A stretch of 64,000 nt of DNA, from NCBI RefSeq assembly GCF_000318095.2, contig NZ_KB290717.1, positions 10,011 to 74,010 on the forward strand. Reading direction: 5' to 3'. Shown here piece after piece: positions 46,532-54,660 of this stretch (position 1 is its first letter; the number at the start of each line of letters is the position of its first letter). The notes beneath the pieces are model-generated. The model saw only the letters and a program-made list of their open reading frames with translations. It was not told where the DNA came from and did no database searches. Origin of the DNA: Alloprevotella sp. oral taxon 473 str. F0040. Its GTDB lineage: Bacteria > Bacteroidota > Bacteroidia > Bacteroidales > Bacteroidaceae. The position numbers and the translations under genes are program-made.

Positions 46532-46617
46532 TTCCCCTGGATATTAGTAAATGTCTGCCTTAGTTTTGAAAACGTCGGAGTGAATGATAGTGAAGTTCGG
46601 AGAATAGAGCTTCTAAA
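46532..46617. repeat. Weak trace of the 21-base-phased repeat, copy D
   Basis: GTCGGAG at 46574 and TTCGGAG at 46596 are 22 bases apart. Poor matches lie one and two steps upstream at 46553 and 46532. The rest of 46394-46914 holds no gene I can support. Confidence 0.3.
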
Positions 46618-46914
46618 GGGTGGAACTATTGATGTCAATTGAAGTAAAATCTTGATAATACTCTGTGTTTATGGAAAAATAGTAAGAATGTAGCTCTACT
46701 GTTTCCTTGCCTTGTTGGGTTGTTCTTGCTTTTAGTCGCACTTTTTCTGCTTTGTAGTTCCATAGGCTGCAGCTATGAATGCCATTGTACAAGGGCATTT
46801 AAAACTTCTGATAGTAGATTGTCTAGCATGTATATAAATCGAGGGATGTGCTATATTTCGTGGTTGGCTCTAGCTCTTTAGAGAGGTATCGAGAAATTGT
46901 TATTGGCTGGATAA

Positions 46915-46951
46915 CAAAAATCCGCAATATCTACAATAAGATATTGCGGAT
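46915..46951 (-). terminator. Intrinsic terminator of the DUF2238 gene
   Basis: Perfect 13-base-pair stem ATCCGCAATATCT/AGATATTGCGGAT (46920-46932 with 46939-46951), followed on the minus strand by TTTTTG. Confidence 0.8.
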
Positions 46952-46956
46952 TGGAC

Positions 46957-47583
46957 TTAGTTTAGATTTTTTTGTCGGGAAAAATAGAAGCTTATGGCAT
47001 AGATGCCACTAGTTATGGTTGAACCAACTAAGGCTAAAGCCATGTCTTTTTGTGCATCCCACATGTCTCCTTGTTGTCCGTTGTAGTAATCGGCCGATTC
47101 CGAGGCCATGACAATGGTAAGAGACCACTCAAACAGTTCGTAAATTAAACTTCCTGTCTGAATCATTAGCCAGGCCATAAAGAGAGCAGTCCAAGTGTTA
47201 TCTTTAATCCATTGTTTTGCTAAGTGGAGCATAGAAGGTAGGATTAACAATCCAAAGGAAAAATGAACAAGGCGGTCAAAATGGTTGCGTGGCGATTGAA
47301 AGAAATCTGCATCGACAATGTCTAGCGTAACAGCCCATTCTTTATAGGGAACATAGGAGTAGATGTAGTGAGCACCCAGGATATGGAGAAAAGTGAAGCA
47401 TGCAATTCCAATAAAAGCAGGTAATGGAAGTTTGTTTCGGAATAAATCTCTGGCAAGAGGTACAAAGAGTAAGAGCGTGCCAAGGTGTTGAAGCATTTGT
47501 TCGTTAGGGTATAGTGGGTCGATGCACGAAACTGCTGTGGCTACCACTATCAATAGTACAAAGGCGAGTTTGATTTTATACAT
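46957..47583 (-). CDS. DUF2238 (YjdF-like) membrane protein
   Basis: 208 residues from the ATG at 47583 (MYKIKLAFVLLIVVATAVSC), matching the length of E. coli YjdF; an ATG at 47688 adds 35 residues. About six membrane segments. The NHFDRLVHFSFGLL and YNGQQGDMWDAQKDMALALVG motifs mark the family. Function unknown. Single gene with its own terminator. Confidence 0.82.
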   Translation of the reverse strand: MYKIKLAFVLLIVVATAVSCIDPLYPNEQMLQHLGTLLLFVPLARDLFRNKLPLPAFIGIACFTFLHILGAHYIYSYVPYKEWAVTLDIVDADFFQSPRNHFDRLVHFSFGLLILPSMLHLAKQWIKDNTWTALFMAWLMIQTGSLIYELFEWSLTIVMASESADYYNGQQGDMWDAQKDMALALVGSTITSGIYAISFYFSRQKNLN

Positions 47584-47911
47584 ATCAATAAGTCCTAATA
47601 TCGTTAGTCGTGAAAGGGAGAACAAGTCGTTCACGAAGTGCTTGATGTAGGGGGAAGAGAGACGAATGAAAAAAGAGTAACACGCCATATAAGGGAGCTA
47701 AGTGCCTACTTCTCTCTATATTTCTTACTTGAACTTTCTGTCAGAACAAGCATGAAATTGTTCAGCTTAGGGCAAAAAAGAAAATTATAAACTTAAGAGT
47801 AGAGTCATATAGAACGGAAAGCTGTGTTGATTTCTCTGTCCTAAATGTAATCTATGGTAGATCTGTAAATAAGATAATTGGATAACTATTTTCAAGCTAG
47901 GTATAAATACA
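47584..47911. other. Intergenic stretch between punA and the DUF2238 gene
   Basis: Apart from the alternative N-terminus of the DUF2238 gene (to 47688) and an A/T-rich stretch, I see nothing that can be named. Confidence 0.3.
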
Positions 47912-47965
47912 TAGCATTGCATCTTTGTGAAGACTTAGAAGAAAACTACAAAAGATGCAATGCTA
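47912..47965 (-). terminator. Long inverted repeat after punA
   Basis: Perfect 15-base-pair stem TAGCATTGCATCTTT/AAAGATGCAATGCTA with a 24-base loop, 28 bases after the punA stop. The T run is weak (TGTATTTATA), so termination is likely but not certain. Confidence 0.55.
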
Positions 47966-47993
47966 GGAAAGAGCTGCGAATTAGAGGTTTCCT

Positions 47994-48806
47994 TTAGCAG
48001 CTACGTTTAATCATTTCTCGCATGAGATCGGCCATAATAGGTTGAACAGCGTTAGCGGCTACCTGTACTTCTTCGTGGCTGACTGCCACAATCTTACCTT
48101 CGACTCCTAGGTCGGTGATAATAGAGATTCCAAATACTCGGATGCCTGTGTGGTGTGCTACAATGACTTCTGGCACGGTAGACATGCCCACTGCATCACC
48201 ACCAATGCGATAGTACATGCGATATTCTGCAGGAGTTTCAAAGGTGGGGCCTTGTGTGCCAACATACACGCCTTCGACATGGCGAATGCCCTTTTCTTGT
48301 GCGATGTTGCGAGCCAATTGAAGAAGCTCTGGATTATAGGCTGCGCTCATATCTGGGAAGCGTGGGCCAGTGGGGAAGTTCTTACCGCGAAGAGGATGTT
48401 CGGGGAAGAAGTTGATGTGGTCGGTAATGAACATGAGATCGCCAATGGCAAAATCAGGATTGACGCCCCCAGAAGCATTAGAAACAAAGAGAGTTTTCAC
48501 ACCAAGTTCGTGCATTACGCGGATGGGGAAGGTGACTTGCTTCATGTCATAACCTTCGTAGTAGTGGAATCGGCCTTGCATGGCAAGTACTTCTTTATCA
48601 CCAAGGCGACCAAAAATAAGGCAACCAGAGTGACCTTCTACTGTAGATACAGGAAAGTTAGGAATGTCGGCGTAGGGGAATTTCTCTATGACTTCGATTT
48701 CTTCTGCTAAACGTCCGAGACCAGTGCCCAAGACAATGGCGGTGGTGGGGCGAAGCGAGGTGTGGTCTTTAATCCACTGAGCAGTTTCTTGAATTTGAGC
48801 TAACAT
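47994..48806 (-). CDS. punA: Purine-nucleoside phosphorylase
   Basis: 270 residues, trimeric PNP class. VLGTGLGRLAEEI, GHSGCLIFGRLG, QGRFHYYEGYDM, SNASGGVNPDFAIGDLMFITDHINFF, GPTFETPAEYRM and VGMSTVPEVIVAHHTGIRVFGIS are all in order. It splits inosine and guanosine with phosphate. Its start overlaps the 3' end of lpxK by 38 bases, an unusual depth for two unrelated genes; the upstream part of the frame has no alternative start that avoids it. Confidence 0.93.
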   Translation of the reverse strand: MLAQIQETAQWIKDHTSLRPTTAIVLGTGLGRLAEEIEVIEKFPYADIPNFPVSTVEGHSGCLIFGRLGDKEVLAMQGRFHYYEGYDMKQVTFPIRVMHELGVKTLFVSNASGGVNPDFAIGDLMFITDHINFFPEHPLRGKNFPTGPRFPDMSAAYNPELLQLARNIAQEKGIRHVEGVYVGTQGPTFETPAEYRMYYRIGGDAVGMSTVPEVIVAHHTGIRVFGISIITDLGVEGKIVAVSHEEVQVAANAVQPIMADLMREMIKRSC

Positions 48807-49839
48807 AACGCTGAATAATCTGGCGCAATGCTTCCGATTGTTCGAAGAGCACTTGCACGGTGATGGGAATAGGTTTTATCTTTTGTCGCACGTTTTCGGG
48901 CAGATTGAGTTGCTCCAGGCGAACGAAATCCTTTTCGGTGGTGAAGAGGGTGGGATAGTGTGCAGCACAAGCTATGATGTGAGCTCGGTCTGCGGTTGAG
49001 AAATGATGGTGATCAGCAAAAGCAAGATGTTTAAGAGTGATGCCTTGTCTTTGCAAATGTTCAACTAGTGGTCGAGGATTGGCTATGCCTGTGATAAGGA
49101 GGGCTTCTTTTGTAGCAAGAATGGGAGGGTATCCTATTGTGGTGAAGAATATAGGCAATTCCTCTGTAGAGGGGTGTAAAGGGTGGGCAGCCAGCAAAGC
49201 TGTTATCTTGGCAGTTTGTTGTGCTGTTGACAGATGCTGAGGACACTTAGTTACGATAATAACGTCTGCCCTTGATGCACCTTTAGCATTTTCTCTCAAA
49301 CGACCTGCAGGAAGTAGAGAGTCTTCGTCATAGGTTTTTGCAAAATCTGTAAGTAGGATATTTAGACCTGGCGATACGTAGCGATGCTGAAATGAATCGT
49401 CCAGTACTATAACTTCCGGAGGATATTCGAGTTGCAATAATCTTTTGACTCCAAGGACTCTTTTTTCGCACACTGCAGCAATGAAGTTGCGTTGGGCAAA
49501 GCGACGAAAGAGCTGTAGTGGTTCATCGCCTACCTCGTCAGCGGTGCTTGTGAAGGTGAGGAGACGAAAACCTCGAGTTTTGCGTCCATACCCTCTGGAT
49601 AATACCGCAACGCGTTTATTCATTTCCAAGAGTTGCTCTACAATCCATTGAGCATGAGGTGTCTTACCTGTTCCGCCGACAGCGAGATTTCCTACTCCTA
49701 TAATAGGAAGGTCAAATTTTAGTGTGGGGAGATATCCATGGTCAAAGGCCCAATTACGTATACGTGTCACACCATCATAACACCATGCTAGAGGAAGTAG
49801 GACTGCGTGTAGGATTTGATGGGACAATGAGGAATACAT
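48769..49839 (-). CDS. lpxK: Tetraacyldisaccharide 4'-kinase LpxK
   Basis: 356 residues from the ATG at 49839 (MYSSLSHQILHAVLLPLAW); the frame is open to 50001 but that part has no family likeness and overlaps sppA. P-loop GVGNLAVGGTGKTPH near 52, LSRGYGRKTRGF, VLDDSFQHRYVSPGLNILL. It adds the 4'-phosphate to the lipid A precursor. Between sppA and punA on one strand, with the 3' end overlapping punA. Confidence 0.92.
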   Translation of the reverse strand: MYSSLSHQILHAVLLPLAWCYDGVTRIRNWAFDHGYLPTLKFDLPIIGVGNLAVGGTGKTPHAQWIVEQLLEMNKRVAVLSRGYGRKTRGFRLLTFTSTADEVGDEPLQLFRRFAQRNFIAAVCEKRVLGVKRLLQLEYPPEVIVLDDSFQHRYVSPGLNILLTDFAKTYDEDSLLPAGRLRENAKGASRADVIIVTKCPQHLSTAQQTAKITALLAAHPLHPSTEELPIFFTTIGYPPILATKEALLITGIANPRPLVEHLQRQGITLKHLAFADHHHFSTADRAHIIACAAHYPTLFTTEKDFVRLEQLNLPENVRQKIKPIPITVQVLFEQSEALRQIIQRYVSSNSRNCSVD

Positions 49840-49906
49840 AGACAATGAATAGGGCTTTGGAATACTCACCTGGTGTGGAGAATGAAATATCTGGCGTGCA
49901 GACTCT

Positions 49907-51688
49907 CTACTTGAAGTTAATTGAGAATGGAAGACGGGCTTGCATATAATTGTGCTGTCCCACTTGGTGGAGCATTTGAAGAGGTTCGTAGTACTCACCA
50001 AGAGCTGTGCGAAGTTTACGTTCCATGTAGCTATCGGTATCTGTGCTAGATTTGAGATTGTCTAACCAACTTGGATTATTGGGATAGTTACTTATGTAGT
50101 AGTCCTGAGTTTTGGCTAGTTTTGCAGCATAAGTGATAGCTTCATTAAGACTACCGAGCTGGTCTACTAAACCAATTTGGAGTGCTTTTCGACCTGTCCA
50201 AACGCGACCTTGACCAATATTGTCAACTTCATTGATGCTCATTCTACGTCCTGCCGCTGAACGTCCATCTGCCACACGTTTGAGGAAGAGAGCATAGCCA
50301 TGATTTACATGCTTTTGCAAGGCAGCACCACCCAATTCATCAATACGCAGCGCACGGCCACCGAAGTCGGAAGCACGATTGGTCTTGACTACGTCAAAGT
50401 TCAAACCGAGTTTTTGGGTGAGAAGTTCACTTGCTTCAGGAATCATAGCAAAAATGCCGATAGACCCTGTGATGGTAGTGGGATCAGCAAAGATGCGTTG
50501 TGCACCGCAGGCCATGTAGTATCCACCCGAGGCTGCGACACCACCCATGGAAACCACCACTGGCTTCTTTTGCTTGAGTAGTTGAACGGCTCGCCACATT
50601 TGTTCACTAGCGTAGGCTGAACCACCGCCCGAATTGATGCGGAGGACAACGGCTTTGACGTGTTTGTCTTTGGCGAGTTTGTCAAGATCACTTACAACCT
50701 TTTCGCCTACGATTTCATTGTCTCCTCCCATTAGAACACCAGTTCCTGCTAAGTCAACGATGTTACCACTAGCATAGTAGACGGCAATTTGGTCATCTCC
50801 TTCTTGTTGCATCAAGGCCGATAGGGTGTTAGGAGTCACTAACTTCATCTCACCGCCTGCACGTTGCTGAAGTAGTGCTCGTACTTGATCAATGTAGACA
50901 AGGTCGTCTACGAGTTTAAGCTGTTTATAATCCTTCGCATCGGTCAGCGCGAGATAGCGATCAGCATAAGAGTTGAGACTATCAGGAGAGAGTTGGCGAG
51001 AGGCTCCAACAGTAGTACACATATCTTTCCATAGTCCCCCAATTAACTCTGACATTTGCAGACGGTTGGCTTCACTCATTTGCTTCAAAGTAAAAGGCTC
51101 TACCGCACTCTTGAACGTACCTACTTTAAATACTTGGGCTTTGATACCGAGTTTCTCCATTAATCCCGTGTAGAAGGTCGTTTGCTGGGCAATACCATGC
51201 CAATCAAGCATCCCACTAGGATTGAGCAATACGCGGTCAGCCACTGAAGCTATGTAGTAAGTTCCTTGGCTATAGCTATCGGCATAGGCGATGATCCATT
51301 TTTTACTCTTCTTAAAGTCAAGCAAAGCACGGCGAAGCTCTTCGTTAGAGGCAAAATCAGATTGTAGAGCTCCACCTTCAAGGTAAATACCTTTGACCTG
51401 GTCATTCTCCTTGGCTACTTTGATGGCATCTATGAGCTGGTCTAATCCTTGTGTTGTCGTAGCTCCGTTATTACCTAGAAGAGCGGTAATGGGGTTTTCT
51501 GCTGGGGCTTGATCCACAAGTGTACCACTGAGAGATATTTTGAGAACTGAATTGTCGTCAACTTTAGGTTGCTCACCACTAGATGCCATAAGTGCACCCA
51601 GCATAACGAAAAACATGATGAAGGTGAAAATGCTTACTATCACAAAACCGACGATAGAAGCAAGGACATATTGCAAGAATTGTTTCAT
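49907..51688 (-). CDS. sppA: Signal peptide peptidase SppA, 67K type
   Basis: 593 residues, one N-terminal membrane anchor (about 8-35) and two tandem S49 protease halves, as in E. coli SppA. The catalytic pair is Lys193 in KVGTFKSAVEPF (first half) and Ser387 in GGVAASGGYYMACG (second half). It digests cut signal peptides in the membrane. First gene of sppA-lpxK-punA. Confidence 0.93.
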   Translation of the reverse strand: MKQFLQYVLASIVGFVIVSIFTFIMFFVMLGALMASSGEQPKVDDNSVLKISLSGTLVDQAPAENPITALLGNNGATTTQGLDQLIDAIKVAKENDQVKGIYLEGGALQSDFASNEELRRALLDFKKSKKWIIAYADSYSQGTYYIASVADRVLLNPSGMLDWHGIAQQTTFYTGLMEKLGIKAQVFKVGTFKSAVEPFTLKQMSEANRLQMSELIGGLWKDMCTTVGASRQLSPDSLNSYADRYLALTDAKDYKQLKLVDDLVYIDQVRALLQQRAGGEMKLVTPNTLSALMQQEGDDQIAVYYASGNIVDLAGTGVLMGGDNEIVGEKVVSDLDKLAKDKHVKAVVLRINSGGGSAYASEQMWRAVQLLKQKKPVVVSMGGVAASGGYYMACGAQRIFADPTTITGSIGIFAMIPEASELLTQKLGLNFDVVKTNRASDFGGRALRIDELGGAALQKHVNHGYALFLKRVADGRSAAGRRMSINEVDNIGQGRVWTGRKALQIGLVDQLGSLNEAITYAAKLAKTQDYYISNYPNNPSWLDNLKSSTDTDSYMERKLRTALGEYYEPLQMLHQVGQHNYMQARLPFSINFK

Positions 51689-51755
51689 ATAGCTGTGGGA
51701 GAAATGTGATGTTTACGTATAGCTATAGCCTTAATACAGGGGAAAGAGAACTCTT

Positions 51756-52508
51756 TTATTTAATAACTAATTCCACAGGACAGTGGTCACTTCCAAAAAT
51801 CTCTTGATGGATGTCGGCAGAAACCAATCGATCGTTAAGACTTTGCGAGGTTACGAAGTAATCAATGCGCCATCCGGCATTCTTCTCTCTCGCTTTGAAA
51901 CGATAACTCCACCAGGAATAACTATCAGTAAGGTCTGGATTAAAGAAACGGTAGGTGTCTGTGAATCCTGCCTCTAAGAGTTGACTAAACTTTTGGCGTT
52001 CCTCGTCGGTAAAACCTGCATTTTTGCGATTGGTTTTAGGATTCTTCAAGTCTATCTCTTGGTGTGCCACATTGAGGTCGCCACAAATGACAACAGGCTT
52101 ATGGGCATCGAGTTGTTGTACATAGGCACGGAAATCATCGTCCCAGGTCATGCGGTAGTCTAAACGGCGTAGTCCATCTTGGGAGTTAGGAGTGTAGACG
52201 GTGAGGAGGTAGAGATCTTCAAATTCAAGAGTGATGACGCGACCTTCATGATCATGTTCTTCTATCCCCAGCCCGTAGCGAACGCTGAGAGGTTTGATAC
52301 GTGTAAAAATACAAGTGCCCGAGTAACCTTTCTTTTCAGCATAGTTCCAATAGCTTTCATAGCCATCGAAGGCTATGTCTATCTGTCCTTCTTGTAATTT
52401 GGTTTCTTGTAGGCAGAAGCAGTCTGCATCTAGTTGAGCAAAACTTTCTTCAAATCCTTTTTCGCGACACGCGCGAAGACCATTGACATTCCAAGAGATA
52501 AATTTCAT
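51756..52508 (-). CDS. xth: Exodeoxyribonuclease III
   Basis: 250 residues from the second of two adjacent ATGs ([18 protein letters not shown]). The endonuclease/exonuclease/phosphatase fold shows [35 protein letters not shown] and [10 protein letters not shown] with the catalytic His. It acts at abasic sites in base excision repair. A frame upstream to 52559 has no likeness. Confidence 0.93.
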   Translation of the reverse strand: MKFISWNVNGLRACREKGFEESFAQLDADCFCLQETKLQEGQIDIAFDGYESYWNYAEKKGYSGTCIFTRIKPLSVRYGLGIEEHDHEGRVITLEFEDLYLLTVYTPNSQDGLRRLDYRMTWDDDFRAYVQQLDAHKPVVICGDLNVAHQEIDLKNPKTNRKNAGFTDEERQKFSQLLEAGFTDTYRFFNPDLTDSYSWWSYRFKAREKNAGWRIDYFVTSQSLNDRLVSADIHQEIFGSDHCPVELVIK

Positions 52509-52581
52509 CATTGAGTTTTTGTGTGTTTCTATTACGAAAGAGTGAATACTAAGAAGCATTAAACAAGGCGAAGTGCGATGT

Positions 52582-53586
52582 TTAGAGAAACATTACTTCT
52601 GGATGCAACATAATCCCAAACTTTTGCTTTACATCTTGTTGAATGGTGTGTGCTAAATGTGAGACTTCTTCGCCCGTGGCCCCACCTTTGTTTATGAGCA
52701 CTAAGGCTTGTTGGGGATGAACACCAGCATTACCTAATGATTTTCCTTTCCACTCAGCTTGTTCGATCAGCCAGCCAGCTGGAATCTTTACTCCATTAGG
52801 CATTGCGTAGTGTGGCATATTGGGAAATTGTTCCAATAAATCTTTTGCGACTTCGGGAGTAACGATGGGATTCATAAAGAATGAACCCGCACTTCCTATG
52901 ACTTTAGGGTCGGGAAGTTTAGCACTTCTGATGTCAATAATGGCTTTTCTCAGGTCTGTGGCTCGAGCTGTGTCGAGTGGAATGCCAAGTTCAGCTAATC
53001 TTTGTGGAACGGATTTATGAGAAAGAATTGGAGTGAAGGTTTTCTTTAAGCGGAAGGTGACTTTTGTAATAATGTATTTGCCTCGCCAGTTGCCTTTAAA
53101 CTCACTAAATCTATAGGAATAGTGACAGTCATCATGTTGGAGTGTAACTACTTGTTGAGTCGCAACTTCCAGAGCCTCTACTGATACAATGAAGTCTCCA
53201 GCTTCTACGCCATAAGCTCCAACGTTTTGCACGGCAGATGCACCCACTTCTCCCGGGATGTGAGAGAGATTTTCTAATCCATAGTATCCTTGGACTATCA
53301 TCTGTGCTATGAAAGCGTCCATCTCTTCACCCGCCCCAACTCTAATGTCCACAGTCGTGTCGGTTTCATTGATTTTTTCCCACCCTTTAATGCCACTATG
53401 CAAGATCACTCCGTCGAAATGTGGATGAACAAAAAGGAGATTGCTACCGGCACCAATGTGCAGCCAGCGTTGCTGGTTGAGCTGAGGAAGCAATGCTTGT
53501 AGTTCTTCCACAGAAGCATATTCAAAGAATGAATTGCAGGTAGCGGCTATGCCAAAAGTATTGTGAGCTGTGAGAGGGTAGGCCAT
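52582..53586 (-). CDS. murB: UDP-N-acetylenolpyruvoylglucosamine reductase MurB
   Basis: 334 residues, type I MurB with [12 protein letters not shown] near 45, [24 protein letters not shown] (FAD-binding), the proton donor Ser235 in [10 protein letters not shown] and Glu330 in LHPEVMF. Second committed step of peptidoglycan synthesis. It lies 73 bases before xth on the same strand. Confidence 0.95.
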   Translation of the reverse strand: MAYPLTAHNTFGIAATCNSFFEYASVEELQALLPQLNQQRWLHIGAGSNLLFVHPHFDGVILHSGIKGWEKINETDTTVDIRVGAGEEMDAFIAQMIVQGYYGLENLSHIPGEVGASAVQNVGAYGVEAGDFIVSVEALEVATQQVVTLQHDDCHYSYRFSEFKGNWRGKYIITKVTFRLKKTFTPILSHKSVPQRLAELGIPLDTARATDLRKAIIDIRSAKLPDPKVIGSAGSFFMNPIVTPEVAKDLLEQFPNMPHYAMPNGVKIPAGWLIEQAEWKGKSLGNAGVHPQQALVLINKGGATGEEVSHLAHTIQQDVKQKFGIMLHPEVMFL

Positions 53587-53644
53587 ATCTCAAGCAAAAG
53601 GAGAAAAAGTGAAACGTATATGACTAAAAGCGAAGATGACAGTT

Positions 53645-54490
53645 TTAATTATCAAGTTGAGTGAGAATCCATTCGCCATTCTTCTTTTTAAACGTCAATG
53701 TGCTTGCCATTCCTCCAGAGAGGGAAGAAATAGACAAGATGCGAAGGTTTGAATTTTTGTAAGTTTGACCGTAGAGGATATTGGTGAGCTGCGTGTGGGG
53801 GAGCTCAGGAGCGAAGTCTTTCCATTGAGCAGCAGAGATAGTGCCTTTGATGCGTTGAAAATTGTCATCATCGTAGGTCGTGAATTTTAGGGATTCTGCT
53901 ACATGGGATTTTTGAAAGTCATCATCTAAGGCGAAGCGGTGGTAAAAATTATAGAATTCGCTATTCACACTCTCTTCCATTGGCTGGTCGTTGAGAGATG
54001 TAAGTTTCCATTCACCTGCTTTGCGTTCAAAATGATAACTTTTGACACGCTGGACTTCCAAGTTTAGTTCTTCCACAACTACCTTGCTTACAGAGGTGTC
54101 CTTAGACATCTTTGTTCCTTTATGGCTATCAAAGATGAGTGTGTAGACTTCGTGAGCAGAATACATGCGATCAAACTTCCAAGCATTGCGAGCTATATAC
54201 TTTGTTTGTCCATCTACTGTGTATGGCAATGGAAAGATTATGCGGGAACGTTGGAACTTGCGATTCTTCATAAAGGCGAAAGCGAAGTCATCAAAAAATT
54301 CATCAGCTTTTTTAGGGGGAGCAACAGTATCTTGCTCCTCCATAATGGAGTCACTTGCGGTGACTGTGGTGTCTATTTGACTTGTATCGGCTGGGGTCGT
54401 GACTTCTGCAGAGGCATCATTGCGATTTTTACAGCCTCCCATAAGAAGGACTGTACCAGTTGCTGCTAAGAAGAGCGAATGAATCTTCAT
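53645..54490 (-). CDS. DUF4348-type lipoprotein
   Basis: 281 residues when started at 54490 (MKIHSLFLAATG); the promoter at 54512-54542 rules out the ATG at 54541. Lipobox LMGGC, then a Thr/Asp-rich linker (to about 60) and the folded part FFDDFAFAFMKNRKFQRSRI, FPLPYTVDGQ, FHLV-like repeats and KFTTYDDDNFQRIKGTI. This matches the Bacteroidales DUF4348 family as I recall it. Function unknown. murB follows after 58 bases. Confidence 0.75.
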   Translation of the reverse strand: MKIHSLFLAATGTVLLMGGCKNRNDASAEVTTPADTSQIDTTVTASDSIMEEQDTVAPPKKADEFFDDFAFAFMKNRKFQRSRIIFPLPYTVDGQTKYIARNAWKFDRMYSAHEVYTLIFDSHKGTKMSKDTSVSKVVVEELNLEVQRVKSYHFERKAGEWKLTSLNDQPMEESVNSEFYNFYHRFALDDDFQKSHVAESLKFTTYDDDNFQRIKGTISAAQWKDFAPELPHTQLTNILYGQTYKNSNLRILSISSLSGGMASTLTFKKKNGEWILTQLDN

Positions 54491-54511
54491 AATCATTTTG
54501 ATATATTGCGA

Positions 54512-54542
54512 CAAAGATACGTAAATCCTAGGAATGAACAAA
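54512..54542 (-). promoter_or_regulatory. Promoter of the DUF4348 lipoprotein gene
   Basis: Minus strand: TTTG at 54542-54539, 19-base spacer, TATCTTTG at 54519-54512. It fixes the start of the lipoprotein gene downstream of 54507. Confidence 0.7.
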
Positions 54543-54545
54543 ACG

Positions 54546-54575
54546 AAAAGCGAGGCTTTTTGGCCTCGCTTTTTG
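54546..54575. terminator. Intrinsic terminator after the S9 peptidase gene
   Basis: Stem AAAAGCGAGGC/GCCTCGCTTTT with a six-base loop; A and T runs suit both directions. It lies directly upstream of the DUF4348 promoter and insulates it. Confidence 0.8.
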
Positions 54576-54660
54576 TTTTGAGTATCATTCGTTGGAAGAT
54601 ACCATTTTTGTCTTAGAAGAGTGCTATAATTCCGTCCGATAAAGAGTTTGAATATAGGTA

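Noticed and set aside
46613-46798. 61-codon minus-strand frame in the gap after the TetR gene
   Set aside because: No family likeness, no promoter match and low-complexity content.
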